DNA of 64,000 nucleotides from Pseudaquabacterium terrae. GTDB taxonomy: Bacteria; Pseudomonadota; Gammaproteobacteria; Burkholderiales; Burkholderiaceae_C. Under the pieces are notes generated by a model that was not told the origin of the DNA, did no database searches, and was given only the letters and a program-made list of their open reading frames with translations. This document shows positions 55,501 through 63,024 of this stretch, piece by piece (the stretch's first letter is position 1; the number at the start of each line of letters is the position of its first letter). The position numbers and the translations under genes are program-made. Where the stretch lies: contig NZ_JABRWJ010000013.1 in NCBI RefSeq assembly GCF_013266755.1, forward strand, positions 111,561 through 175,560, read 5' to 3'.

Positions 55501-55986
55501 GCGGACGCCGTGGCCGGCGGATTCGCTACGCCGCAAGGTGATCCTGCGGGACCGGTGTCCGCCGTGGTGGGAGAGCACCGCCATGCGTCCGAACGAAACG
55601 CGGCTACCGGTCAGACAGGAGCGACGCGTCAGTCGGCACACATTGGCGCCACGTCGCTGCTCCGCACGCTGCTTGGGTACAGCCGCGGCGCCGCGCTGAC
55701 AGTACTGCTTCCGCCCGCGCAGCACCATGCATTCGACATCCACTGGATGCGCTGGATAGCTGCTAGGCGGAATTCGATCCGTGCATCCGGCAGCACGACG
55801 TTTACGGCGCCGTTGAGCGACATTCTCGGTGCACAACGCCGGGCGATTCAACAGACACCAGGCCTGACACAGCAGCAAAGAAGTACTCTGCAGTGGATGC
55901 TGGAGAGAGAAATTCAGACGTTTGCCGCCAACCTGCCAAATGGTATGGCCACCACAGTCCCGCTGCCCGCAGTTCTCGGCAGCTGA
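52549..55986 (+). CDS. DUF4157 (HExxH) protein: candidate injection-system effector
   Basis: An 1145-residue protein starting with GTG at 52549. Residues 44-53 form a CxCGGGCPxC cluster (C44, C46, C50, C53), commonly placed ahead of DUF4157. The DUF4157 domain (about 120-200) contains 'MSGRFGRDLSNVRVHTGPQAELSARDV' and the metalloprotease-like H187-E-L-A-H191. A helical middle follows, then Gly/Ala/Val-rich hydrophobic segments at about 525-585 able to insert in membranes, a Thr/Ser/Pro-rich spacer (about 804-950), and a distinct C-terminal domain of about 140 residues (about 1004-1145) without recognisable similarity. DUF4157 is strongly linked to eCIS loci and marks toxins or their loading region. 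The last operon gene. Confidence 0.85.
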   Translation: MKAFATKTPAPGHSPDHAARRHEGSPAEVFRTAAPAAVRARTSCACGGGCPRCASALVVGPLRDPFEQEAERVAGEAAAGPVSTPISRIGKHVQRADVTGGGSTGAAPSSVGGVLAGNGTPMPASVQYEMSGRFGRDLSNVRVHTGPQAELSARDVSAKAYTVGHHIVFGAGHYAPDSARGKQLLAHELAHVVQQSGGGAYLARSVDDWLTGSVNVGAMSYTQLLGEVDELAQYLERQTESSPDTTRIEEALRALRAEVNRRDTAAEGPRARGRGGRRAATRASDSPLPARYPRVLTEMTSVAYADPAEMRAEYDLIMQWLARSEISANERRILTAERDSLSPQLRADRGLVAAESRAARLRMALSPVADDDARTLETLARTIQGIVAEPGSDIRYIYQGHERIGISAAQAEQLRRNLRTELERAARSIDSRASYYWDRYNSQLAINRDSPIIASISGWRVEDPGDELRGRYFWVYQRIRTIQEHLAADRLVEAAALLPRVEFVGQEMRRLSRAFYEGYIEGAETAVAVLEFTRDASFAIAGSVAAIVAAPIVAGVVAGTGATGVLAAGLTTVGTGLVVGTGTAVVRGGSAATGTAMAGGSWNEVSSAFRGEAIRGFREGFINGGAGAAARLLGPALGVGTSLGAQALRRVAAEAIVNGTAAMVDVLWQGGSLDAAVEAGARAAVLSVPGALLGGSNNPIVRNLVAPLTAGGMAYIGARASGASPGDAMQAAAVAVTTNILMTRSSHDARSEAALFDRGRAMGGRMRETAANATRRVALYGAATMIGVSDAVPPVRSSHGGTSTVLDTDMSPTAVISSTAPTSTADVETFPVTSTVAADDTAPAPILTATAADGTTSTTSTTTPTPTPGEASPTTLSSPTGADTAPATSSSAATSPAVASTAASAAVSSATPADAGPAATAPGPSAATPSPLAPIAGAQDITVSTATPGPVDTHDMGSQLSAELGLPAVQPATGTIAARTAAASADAVAGGFATPQGDPAGPVSAVVGEHRHASERNAATGQTGATRQSAHIGATSLLRTLLGYSRGAALTVLLPPAQHHAFDIHWMRWIAARRNSIRASGSTTFTAPLSDILGAQRRAIQQTPGLTQQQRSTLQWMLEREIQTFAANLPNGMATTVPLPAVLGS

Positions 55987-56246
55987 TCCCGCCATCAGTG
56001 AGCGAGCGCGATGGGTTTCAACGTAGAGACGCCGCTACTTCGGGCCGCGGGGAAGGCCCTGCCGCAATGGGACCACACGGCATTCTCTTTGCGCTGCGGC
56101 AGTGACATGGGCCCAACTGGCGCTGAGGCGGCTGGCTCGACGGACTTGACTTATCAACCAGCTCACGCGACTTATCCGCCCTTCTGTCGGACGCGCGAGA
56201 GAAAACATCGGCCTCCATTGCCGCCAGACCGCCTGCGGAGGGTGCA

Positions 56247-56690
56247 ATGAATTTGACCGAAACCGAAGTCATGGGACTGCAGCGACGGGCCGACGCAAGA
56301 ACCGAGAGAGCGGATTCGGCCCGACATGCCCGGCTGATCTTGTTGCGCACGGATGGTCTGACGTGGGCGGAGATCTGGGCCAAGCTTGATTGCAGTGACA
56401 GCTACATCGATCGCTGGAGCAAGCGCTTGGCAGCCGATCGGCTGGCAGGACTTTTCGCTCGGCATGCCGGGCGCGAGCGCTACAAGGTGACCGACCGCAT
56501 CGAGGCGCGCGCACTGGCACGCACGACCAAGCACAAGCCTGCGGATGGCTCGACGCATTGGTCCACGCGCAAGCTCGTGGCCGAACTCGGCGGAGACATC
56601 TCGCACATGACCGTGGTGCGCATCTGGGCCAAGCACGGCATCAAGCCGCATCGGCTGGAAGGCTACCTCGCCTCCGGGAGAAACGCATGA
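56247..56690 (+). pseudogene. N-terminal fragment of an IS630-family transposase
   Basis: A 147-codon frame encodes the helix-turn-helix half of an IS630-type transposase: LTWAEIWAKLDCSDSYIDRWSKRL and the characteristic 'KPADGSTHWSTRKLVAELG…HMTVVRIWAKHGIKPHRLE'. Intact transposases continue with the DDE domain for 200 more residues. Here the frame ends right after 'LEGYLAS' and merges into the next gene. The catalytic domain is absent, and no terminal repeats were identified around it. Confidence 0.85.
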
Positions 56691-57115
56691 GCAATCCAAT
56701 CAACCCTGCAGCCGAGGCGCTCAGCGCATTCTTCGTTGGCCTGTTGTACTTCTTGGCACAATGGATGTGGCAAATGGCGAATGCCAAAAGCGGCGCAGCC
56801 CTTCCTGTTGCCTACGTGCTGTTCATTGGAACAGCCGTATCCGGCGCCGGCAGCTTTCATGCGCTGCTGATGTATGGTGAGTGGCCGCCAGGTCGGATGA
56901 GGGTCGTCAATGCGTTGTTGTTTTCTCCATTTCTCGTCGTCGGCCTCGCTTCGTATGAGCGCGCGAGAATAGCCTTGTCCCCGAGTGCCTCCGCCTGGTA
57001 CGAGCATTGGGCATTTGTAATTGCCGTGGGCGTCGTAATTGGATTTGTGCCCCTGGCTGCATCATATGCCATTGCTCGGTCTCGAACCAGCAAGTCCATT
57101 GACACGAGCCATTGA
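56687..57115 (+). CDS. Small four-helix membrane protein
   Basis: A 142-residue inner-membrane protein with four predicted transmembrane helices (AFFVGLLYFLAQWMW; PVAYVLFIGTAVSGAGSFHALL; ALLFSPFLVVGLASY; WAFVIAVGVVIGFVPLAASYAI) and a short polar C-terminus. ATG at 56687 overlaps the end of the IS630 fragment, and GGGAG lies 8 bases before it. The base composition is less GC-rich than its neighbours, suggesting acquisition. No family was recognised. Confidence 0.65.
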   Translation: MSNPINPAAEALSAFFVGLLYFLAQWMWQMANAKSGAALPVAYVLFIGTAVSGAGSFHALLMYGEWPPGRMRVVNALLFSPFLVVGLASYERARIALSPSASAWYEHWAFVIAVGVVIGFVPLAASYAIARSRTSKSIDTSH

Positions 57116-57209
57116 TCTCTTTCGGTGAGCGGCCCAGTGAGACGAGACTCGCGACGCCATCCCGGGTGGCGGAGGTTTTCGCGCTGAGTCTTGGTTGCCA
57201 CAGCCACTC

Positions 57210-58695
57210 CTAGTCTTACTGTGTCAGTAAAATCAAGGCATTATATGCATCTCTTCATCCTTTGCGCGAGGAATGATGGATGCAAGCGCCCGGTTCGAGC
57301 AGTACATGGAGCATCTGGCTGAAGGTTTGGGTCACGCGGATCGCCGCGCCGGCCTTCGGGGTTACTGCACTGGCCTGATGCTGCCTTTGTCGCGCAAGAG
57401 CATCGAGCCGATCGCGGCCCGAGTGGATCCGCTGCACGCCAGCGCGAAGCACCAAGCCTTGCACCACTTCGTCGCCAAGGCACAGTGGAGTGACCGCGAG
57501 ATGCTGCAGCGCGTCGCCCAATGGGTCGTACCGAGGATGGACCTTTCTCGCGGGGGCTTCTGGATCATCGACGACACAGGTTTCCCGAAGCAGGGTACGC
57601 ATTCGGTCGGGGTTGCGCGCCAGTACTGCGGGATGCTGGGCAAGCAAGACAACTGCCAGGTCGCGGTGAGCGTGTCCTTGGCCTGCGAGGACGGTAGCCT
57701 GCCGGTGTCGTGGCGGCTGTACCTGCCCCATGAATGGGCTGACGACCAAGCGCGTCGTCAGAAGGCGGGCGTCCCAGCAGAGGTCGAGTTCGCGACCAAG
57801 CCGCAGATCGCGCTGCAGGAACTTGAGGCATTGCTGGCCGAGGGCGCTCCCCGGCATTGCGTCCTGGCCGACGCTGGCTACGGGGTCGATACGGCCTTCC
57901 GGCAGCGACTGACCGAGTTGGGGTTGCCGTACATGGCGGGTATCACCTCAGTGCTGTCCGTATGGCCGCCGGACGTTGAGCCGCTTCCGCCCAAGCGGTA
58001 TAGCGGCATGGGACGACCGCCGGTGATGCCTCGGCGAACGTCCATGCGACAGCCCAAGAGCGTCAAGGCGTTGGCCCAGTCGCTGCCAGCCACCGCCTTC
58101 CAGGCGATCAGTTGGCGCGAAGGCACCAACGAGACTCTCAGCAGTCGTTTTGCCGCCATGCGCGTTCGCCGTGCCGGAGGCAATTCTGGGCGCGCCCGGC
58201 TGCAGCCACAGGAGTGGCTGCTCATCGAATGGCCGGCAGGGCAAGACGAGCCAACAAAGTACTGGCTATCCACTCTGCCCGAAGGCACAGCGATCAACGA
58301 CTTGGTCGACGCGGCGCACCTGCGCTGGCGCATCGAACGCGACTACCAAGATCTGAAGCAGGAGTTCGGTCTGGGCCACTACGAAGGCCGAGGGTGGCGA
58401 GGGTTCCACCATCATGCGTCGCTATGCATCGCGGCATACGGCTTCCTGATGGCACAAAGACTCATCGTCGGCATTTCAGCCCGACGGCAAAAAAAACTTC
58501 GCCGAACGCCAAGTGCCTGCCCTTCCCAACGATTACATCCCCCGCGGCAGTCCTGCGCGCCCAGCGCCACGTCCCGGACTCGCGATAGCGTCGCTGCGTC
58601 ACTACCTGAGCTACCGTCTGATCGAACGAATGGGACTATGTCCGTGCTGCGGAAAAGATCGAAGTCGATCTAACGTTGTGACACAGTAAGACTAG
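57210..58695 (+). mobile_element. IS701-family insertion sequence with CTAG target duplication
   Basis: Perfect 17-bp inverted repeats (CTAGTCTTACTGTGTCA at 57210-57226 and its complement at 58679-58695) bound a single transposase gene. The outermost CTAG on each side is best read as the 4-bp target duplication, matching the YTAR target preference known for IS701. The element proper is then 57214-58691, about 1.48 kb. The ends are intact, so the insertion is fairly recent. Confidence 0.9.
57273..58673 (+). CDS. IS701-family DDE transposase (C-terminal frameshift)
   Basis: A 466-residue frame with the IS701 DDE domain: GGFWIIDDTGFPKQGTHSVGVARQYCG (first Asp), HCVLADAGYGVDTAFRQRL (second Asp) and LRWRIERDYQDLKQEFGLGHYEGRGWRGFHHH (Glu region). 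Near 58460-58500, just before an A8 run, the family-like C-terminus switches to another frame, which reads 'GKKNFAERQVPALP' and later 'LRHYLSYRLIERMGLCPCCGK' before stopping at 58687. So the annotated tail (ARRQKKLRRTP…) is probably out of frame. This could be an inactivating indel or programmed slippage at the A run. Confidence 0.85.
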   Translation: MMDASARFEQYMEHLAEGLGHADRRAGLRGYCTGLMLPLSRKSIEPIAARVDPLHASAKHQALHHFVAKAQWSDREMLQRVAQWVVPRMDLSRGGFWIIDDTGFPKQGTHSVGVARQYCGMLGKQDNCQVAVSVSLACEDGSLPVSWRLYLPHEWADDQARRQKAGVPAEVEFATKPQIALQELEALLAEGAPRHCVLADAGYGVDTAFRQRLTELGLPYMAGITSVLSVWPPDVEPLPPKRYSGMGRPPVMPRRTSMRQPKSVKALAQSLPATAFQAISWREGTNETLSSRFAAMRVRRAGGNSGRARLQPQEWLLIEWPAGQDEPTKYWLSTLPEGTAINDLVDAAHLRWRIERDYQDLKQEFGLGHYEGRGWRGFHHHASLCIAAYGFLMAQRLIVGISARRQKKLRRTPSACPSQRLHPPRQSCAPSATSRTRDSVAASLPELPSDRTNGTMSVLRKRSKSI

Positions 58696-58885
58696 CGCCT
58701 TGGCCAGACGTTGGTTCTTGACACTGCGCCGGTGTCAGCACGCGATCGGCGGAGACAGGCCGGGCCAGGCGGCGCGACGTTGTGGCGTCGCTGTCCTAGT
58801 CAAACGTGTGGATGCAAACGGCTCTGCGTTTGAGATAGTGGCCAGGGGTGCCTCCACCGTGGTGCCGCATCCTCGGGAGTCCTCG

Positions 58886-59780
58886 TTGTCCTACGTCGGC
58901 CAGCCATTCGCGCACGACATCTTCGTCAGCTACAGCCACGGCAGCGACGCCGCTGGCGACGCGACGCTGCAAGGCTGGTCGCTCGCGTTCGTCGGCCAAC
59001 TCGAACGCGAGCTGCGCGCCGACCGCGCGTTCCGCGATACGTTGTCGCTGTTCGTCGACGCGCAGGGCAGGGCGGGGCAACGGCTGGACCGCATGGCGCC
59101 GCTGACGGATCAGCTCGACAGCCACGTCGGCGCTGCGGCGCTGCTGCTGGTGCTGCTGACGCCGGACTACCAGGCCAGCGGCTGGTGCCGCGACGAACGC
59201 GACTGGTGTGCGCGAAGCGCTGCTCGGCATGGCCGGTGAGCTGGCGCAGAAGCTCGATCTGCTGAAGGCCGAGCTCGAGCGCCGCCTCGCTGCCGAGACC
59301 GACGCCGGCCGGCTGGCGAGCGCCGGCGGCCAGACGCTCTACCTTCATGGCCGCGCCGACCGCGCCGCCGAGTGGGAGCGCGCTGCCAACGAGCTGACCA
59401 CCAGCGGTTACGCGGTGCTGCCCGGCGAGCCCGATCCGGTCGACCGCGATCCGTCGCGGCAGGAAGTGATCCGTCAGCAGCGTGTCGAGACGCTGACGGT
59501 CTGCGATGCGCTGGTGCTGGTGGCCTCGCCCGACGGGCGTGCGGTCGATGCCGACCTGATCGTCGTCGGCAAGCACGACCGCAACTCGGCGCGCTCGCGG
59601 CACGACCGGCTGCTGCCTTGCGCGCTGCTCGACACGATAGGCGCGCCGGTGGCGACCCCGGTTCGCCGCAACACCGCGCGCATCGTGCAGGCCGACTGGC
59701 TCGATGCCACGCACGATCCGGTGACGCCGGTCGTGCAGCGCTGGCTGAACGAGAAGTCGCAGCAGGCGACGCCGCCATGA
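58886..59780 (+). pseudogene. TIR-domain gene with internal deletion and frameshift
   Basis: A probable TTG start at 58886 (GGGAG 7 bases upstream) begins a TIR domain: FAHDIFVSYSHGSD, LSLFVDAQGRAGQRLD, AALLLVLLTPDYQASGWCRDERDW. At about 59205 the frame is lost. A second frame to 59780 continues with REALLGMAGELAQKLDLLKAELERRL and a further Rossmann-like domain (TLYLHGRADRAAEWERAANEL; VCDALVLVASPDGRAVDADLIVVG). In intact relatives the two halves are one protein joined by about 40-100 residues, so a deletion plus frameshift is inferred. The last codons overlap the STAND gene start (ATGA). Confidence 0.78.
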
Positions 59781-62029
59781 ACGATGCGATCGATATTCCG
59801 CCCGACGCCGACGACCTCGCGGCGCCATTCCAGGTCACGATGCCGCCGCGGCCGTATCCTGGTCTGCGCCCCTTCGATGAAAACGAGTGGCCGATCTTCT
59901 TCGGCCGTGAGCGCATGACCGACGCCGTGGTGGCGGGACTGGTGAGCCGCCAGTGCATCGTCGTGCACGGTGATTCGGGCGCTGGCAAGAGCTCTCTGAT
60001 CCGCGCCGGCGTGCTGCCGCGGCTGCGCCAGGAACAGGCCCGCTGCGGCCAACGGTGGCGCACCTGCATCACGCTGCCGCGCGGCGGCCCGCTCGGCAAC
60101 CTGGCGCGCGAACTGGCTGCACTGGACAGCAGCGGCGGCGATGTCGAGCAGATGCTCGAGCTGCGCCGCCTGCTCAACCAGGGCCGGCGCGCCCCGGAGG
60201 CGCTGGCCCAGGCGCTGCTGCGCGATCCGCATGACCGGCTCTGCATCCTGATCGACCAATTCGAGGAGCTGTTCGAGTTCGCGCGCCAGGGCGGCACGGC
60301 CGAGTGCCGGCTGCTGACCGATTTCATCGTCCGCATGGCCGAGGCGCCGCCGCCGGGCCTGTACCTCGCGCTGACGATGCGCTCCGAATTCCTCGGCAAC
60401 TGCGCACGCTTCCCCGGCCTGGCCGAGGCCGTCAACGAGCGCCAGTACCTGCTGCCGCCGATGGCGACGAGTGACCTGCTGCGCGCCATCCGCGAGCCGG
60501 CGCCGCCGTATGGCGGCAGCATTGACCCCACGCTGGCCGAGCGCCTTGCGGCCGACGCCGCCGCCAGCGACGGCCTGCCGTTGGTGCAGCACGCGCTGAT
60601 GCGACTGCAGGCGCTGCGCGGCGGCGGCGCGACCTGGCGGCTGGATGCGGCTGACTACCCCGCCGACGGCCTCACCGGACTGCTCTCGCGCCACGCCGAC
60701 GAGATTTCCGAAGCGGTGTCCCGCCTTGCCGGCGTCGACGCGGCGCTGGTCGAGCGGCTGTTTCGCGCGCTGATCATCGTCAGTCCTGAGGGCCAGGTCG
60801 TGCGCCGCCCGCAACCGCTGGCACGGCTGGCCGCTGTCTGCGGCGCGCCAGTCGACGTGCTGGCGCGAGTGGTCGAGATCTTCCGCGCCGACGGTGTCAG
60901 CTTCCTGACCACACGCAGCCGTAGCGATGCGCTCGGCGACGAAGAATGGATCGACATCGGCCACGAGGCGCTGGTGCGCTGCTGGACGGCGCTGTCGCAT
61001 CCGCAGCGCGGCTGGCTGGTGCGCGAGGTGCGCGACGGGCTGATCTGGCGGGCGCTGCTCGTGCAGGCCGAAAGCTACGAGGCCGACGCGCAGAGCGTGC
61101 TCTCCGAAGCCACGACTGGCGAACGCCAGCGCTGGCTGAAGGGCCGCAACGAGGCCTGGGCCGAGCGCCACGGTGGCAGCTGGCAGCGCGTCAATGCGCT
61201 GCTGTCGGCCAGCGTCGCGGCGCGCGACGCTGCGCTCGCCGAGCGCCGGCGGAGCAGCCGGCTGCGCCGCGGCGTCGTGCTTCTGGCGATTGCCGCGGTG
61301 CTCGTCAGTGCCGGCATATGGCTGCGGTACGAACTGCACGGGCAGGTCACACAGGCGCAGCAGCAGGCGACCCACGCCGAGTTCGAACGCAACCTGACCC
61401 AGTTGCGCGCGGCCAACGACGATGCCGCGCGGCAGCTCCAGCAGGCGAACCGTGCGGTGGCGGCACTGCAGGAGTCATTGGGCGCGCTGCGCGAGGCGCG
61501 GCAGTCAGGCAGCGATGCCCGCCTGCGCGCACAGGTCGACGTAGCTACCGGCCTGATCCGGGCTGCGCAGTCCGACCTGAAACCGGCCGACATTGCGCCG
61601 CGGGTTTACCTGCACATCAGTGCCGCGGGCCAGCGCGCCACGGCCGAGCAGCTGCGCAAACTGATCGGGCAGCAGCGGCTCGACGGCGTCGCGCTCATTG
61701 CGCCAGGCGTGCAACTGGTCGCCGAGCAGGCCAACAGCGGCGTCCTGCGCTGTTTCGACGCTGACGAGTGCCGCGGCGAGGCGCCGAAGGTGCTCGCGCA
61801 CGTCAACAGTCTGCTCGAGACGCCGGAGTTGCGACTGCAGGATCTGAGCAAGCAGTATGGTGGCGCCAAAGTCCGGCCGCGCCACTACGAGGTATGGTTC
61901 GGGCGCGGTGAGGTGCGGCTGCGGGCGGCCGCAGCGAACGAGCGCGTACTTGAGGCGCTGCTGCCTGTGGCCCCTCCTTTGCAGGACACCCCATCTTCGG
62001 TCATCGGTCCTCTCCTGGTACGACGGTAG
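59777..62029 (+). CDS. STAND-type NTPase with transmembrane helix
   Basis: A 750-residue nSTAND1-like NTPase. 'PYPGLRPFDENEWPIFFGRE' is the typical entry to this group. Walker A is GDSGAGKSS (residues 65-73), and Walker B is LCILIDQFEELFE. A winged-helix region follows (DIGHEALVRCW near residue 395). Around residues 498-517 there is a transmembrane helix (VVLLAIAAVLVSAGIWL), followed by a coiled coil and a C-terminal domain with 'YLHISAAGQRATAEQL' and 'PRHYEVWFG', as seen in sensing domains of other TIR/caspase-STAND proteins. Its start overlaps the TIR gene stop, so the two were translationally coupled before the TIR gene broke. A defence or stress-signalling role is inferred. Confidence 0.87.
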   Translation: MNDAIDIPPDADDLAAPFQVTMPPRPYPGLRPFDENEWPIFFGRERMTDAVVAGLVSRQCIVVHGDSGAGKSSLIRAGVLPRLRQEQARCGQRWRTCITLPRGGPLGNLARELAALDSSGGDVEQMLELRRLLNQGRRAPEALAQALLRDPHDRLCILIDQFEELFEFARQGGTAECRLLTDFIVRMAEAPPPGLYLALTMRSEFLGNCARFPGLAEAVNERQYLLPPMATSDLLRAIREPAPPYGGSIDPTLAERLAADAAASDGLPLVQHALMRLQALRGGGATWRLDAADYPADGLTGLLSRHADEISEAVSRLAGVDAALVERLFRALIIVSPEGQVVRRPQPLARLAAVCGAPVDVLARVVEIFRADGVSFLTTRSRSDALGDEEWIDIGHEALVRCWTALSHPQRGWLVREVRDGLIWRALLVQAESYEADAQSVLSEATTGERQRWLKGRNEAWAERHGGSWQRVNALLSASVAARDAALAERRRSSRLRRGVVLLAIAAVLVSAGIWLRYELHGQVTQAQQQATHAEFERNLTQLRAANDDAARQLQQANRAVAALQESLGALREARQSGSDARLRAQVDVATGLIRAAQSDLKPADIAPRVYLHISAAGQRATAEQLRKLIGQQRLDGVALIAPGVQLVAEQANSGVLRCFDADECRGEAPKVLAHVNSLLETPELRLQDLSKQYGGAKVRPRHYEVWFGRGEVRLRAAAANERVLEALLPVAPPLQDTPSSVIGPLLVRR

Positions 62030-62061
62030 CGGTAAATCCCAGCATTGCGAGGTACCAGGGA

Positions 62062-62928
62062 ATGTGCGATGCGTCCGCTGCAGTTGCATTGGATGCGGAC
62101 CACTTCGCGGTGGCAGACGACGAGCACAACACGCTCCGGATCTACCGGCGTGGGACACCATCGCCCGTCGATTCTCTCGTGCTGGATGCCTTCCTGGGCA
62201 CTGAAAGGGAATCCGACCTCGAAGGCGCCGCGACGATCGGCAACGTGACCTACTGGATCGCCTCGAACGGTAGCGACAAGACGGGCAAGCGGCGCGTTGA
62301 GCGGCATCGTCTGTTCGCAACCGAGATTTTGCCCGGAATGCCTCCAGTGCTACGCCCCTTCGGGAAGGACTATCGCAACTTGATCGACGACTTGACGAAG
62401 GCGCCGACATTGCAGTCGTACCGAATCGACGCTGCGGCTCGGCTTGCACCTGACGCACCGGGCGGACTCAACATCGAGGGCCTCGCTGCGACGGCGGAGG
62501 GCCATCTGCTGGTTGGATTCCGCAACCCGGTTCCTGGGGGCAAGGCGCTCCTCGTTCCGATTGAGAATCCGGGCGAGCTCTTGCGGGGTAAGTCAGCGAA
62601 AATTGGCAATCCTGTCGAGTTAACCCTCGACGGACGCGGAATTCGGAGCATCGATTGGGTTGGACTCTATTACCTCATTGTGGCAGGGGCGCCGTCGGAC
62701 CGGGACAGTTTCGCTCTGTACCGATGGTCCGGGAAGTCTGACCACGTACCCGCCCAGATTGCAGTGAACTTTCAGTCATTGCGACCCGAAGCGTTGTCTG
62801 TGATTCCGGGAACGCGCAGGGTCCAGATCCTTAGCGACGACGGGACGATCGACGTTGGCGGTGTTCCGTGCAAGAAATTGCAGCAAGCCAAGCGCTCATT
62901 CCGCAGTCTCACGATCGAGCTTGAGTAA
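62062..62928 (+). CDS. DUF3616 family protein
   Basis: A 288-residue protein of the DUF3616 family, probably a beta-propeller. Hallmarks are the opening 'GMCDASAAVALDADHFAVADDEHNTLRIYRR', 'LEGAATIGNVTYWIASNGSDKTGKRRVERHRLF' and 'GLNIEGLAATAEGHLLVGFRNP'. In intact relatives a few residues (about 'RYQG') precede this. The same frame is open back past 62026 with no ATG, so the true start could be a rarer codon upstream. It follows the STAND gene by 32 bases on the same strand. Function unknown; DUF3616 proteins are sometimes found near signalling or defence genes. Confidence 0.82.
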   Translation: MCDASAAVALDADHFAVADDEHNTLRIYRRGTPSPVDSLVLDAFLGTERESDLEGAATIGNVTYWIASNGSDKTGKRRVERHRLFATEILPGMPPVLRPFGKDYRNLIDDLTKAPTLQSYRIDAAARLAPDAPGGLNIEGLAATAEGHLLVGFRNPVPGGKALLVPIENPGELLRGKSAKIGNPVELTLDGRGIRSIDWVGLYYLIVAGAPSDRDSFALYRWSGKSDHVPAQIAVNFQSLRPEALSVIPGTRRVQILSDDGTIDVGGVPCKKLQQAKRSFRSLTIELE

Positions 62929-63024
62929 GAGTTACGGGTATCAATCAAACCATCGGCAAGGATACTTCTGTCGACTGTGCGTTGTCGACCTCGAGCGCCG
63001 TCTGCATATGCCAGCGTTCAGAGC

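Larger units (their letters stand above)
27194..55986 (+). other. Contractile injection system (eCIS, phage-tail-like) operon
   Basis: Eighteen genes run on the plus strand over 28.8 kb with overlaps or gaps of mostly under 60 bases. They encode the sheath, tube, cap, AAA+ ATPase, spike, PAAR-like tip, gp25/J/tail-I baseplate parts, a fibre-like beta-helix protein and a DUF4157 protein. Capsid, terminase, portal, lysis and replication genes are absent, so this is not a prophage. TssJ/L/M and ClpV of type VI secretion are absent as well. The AAA+ protein, DUF4255 and DUF4157 are hallmark genes of the Afp/PVC/MAC-like eCIS family. One promoter before 27194 could drive everything. Confidence 0.93.

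Noticed and set aside
27194..55986. Interpretation as a prophage
   Set aside because: No capsid, portal, terminase, integrase, lysis or replication gene lies in the block, and the AAA+, DUF4255 and DUF4157 genes are eCIS markers.
27194..55986. Interpretation as a type VI secretion system
   Set aside because: TssJ, TssL, TssM, TssB/TssC pair and ClpV are absent. There is a single large sheath and a spike split into gp27- and gp5-like genes.
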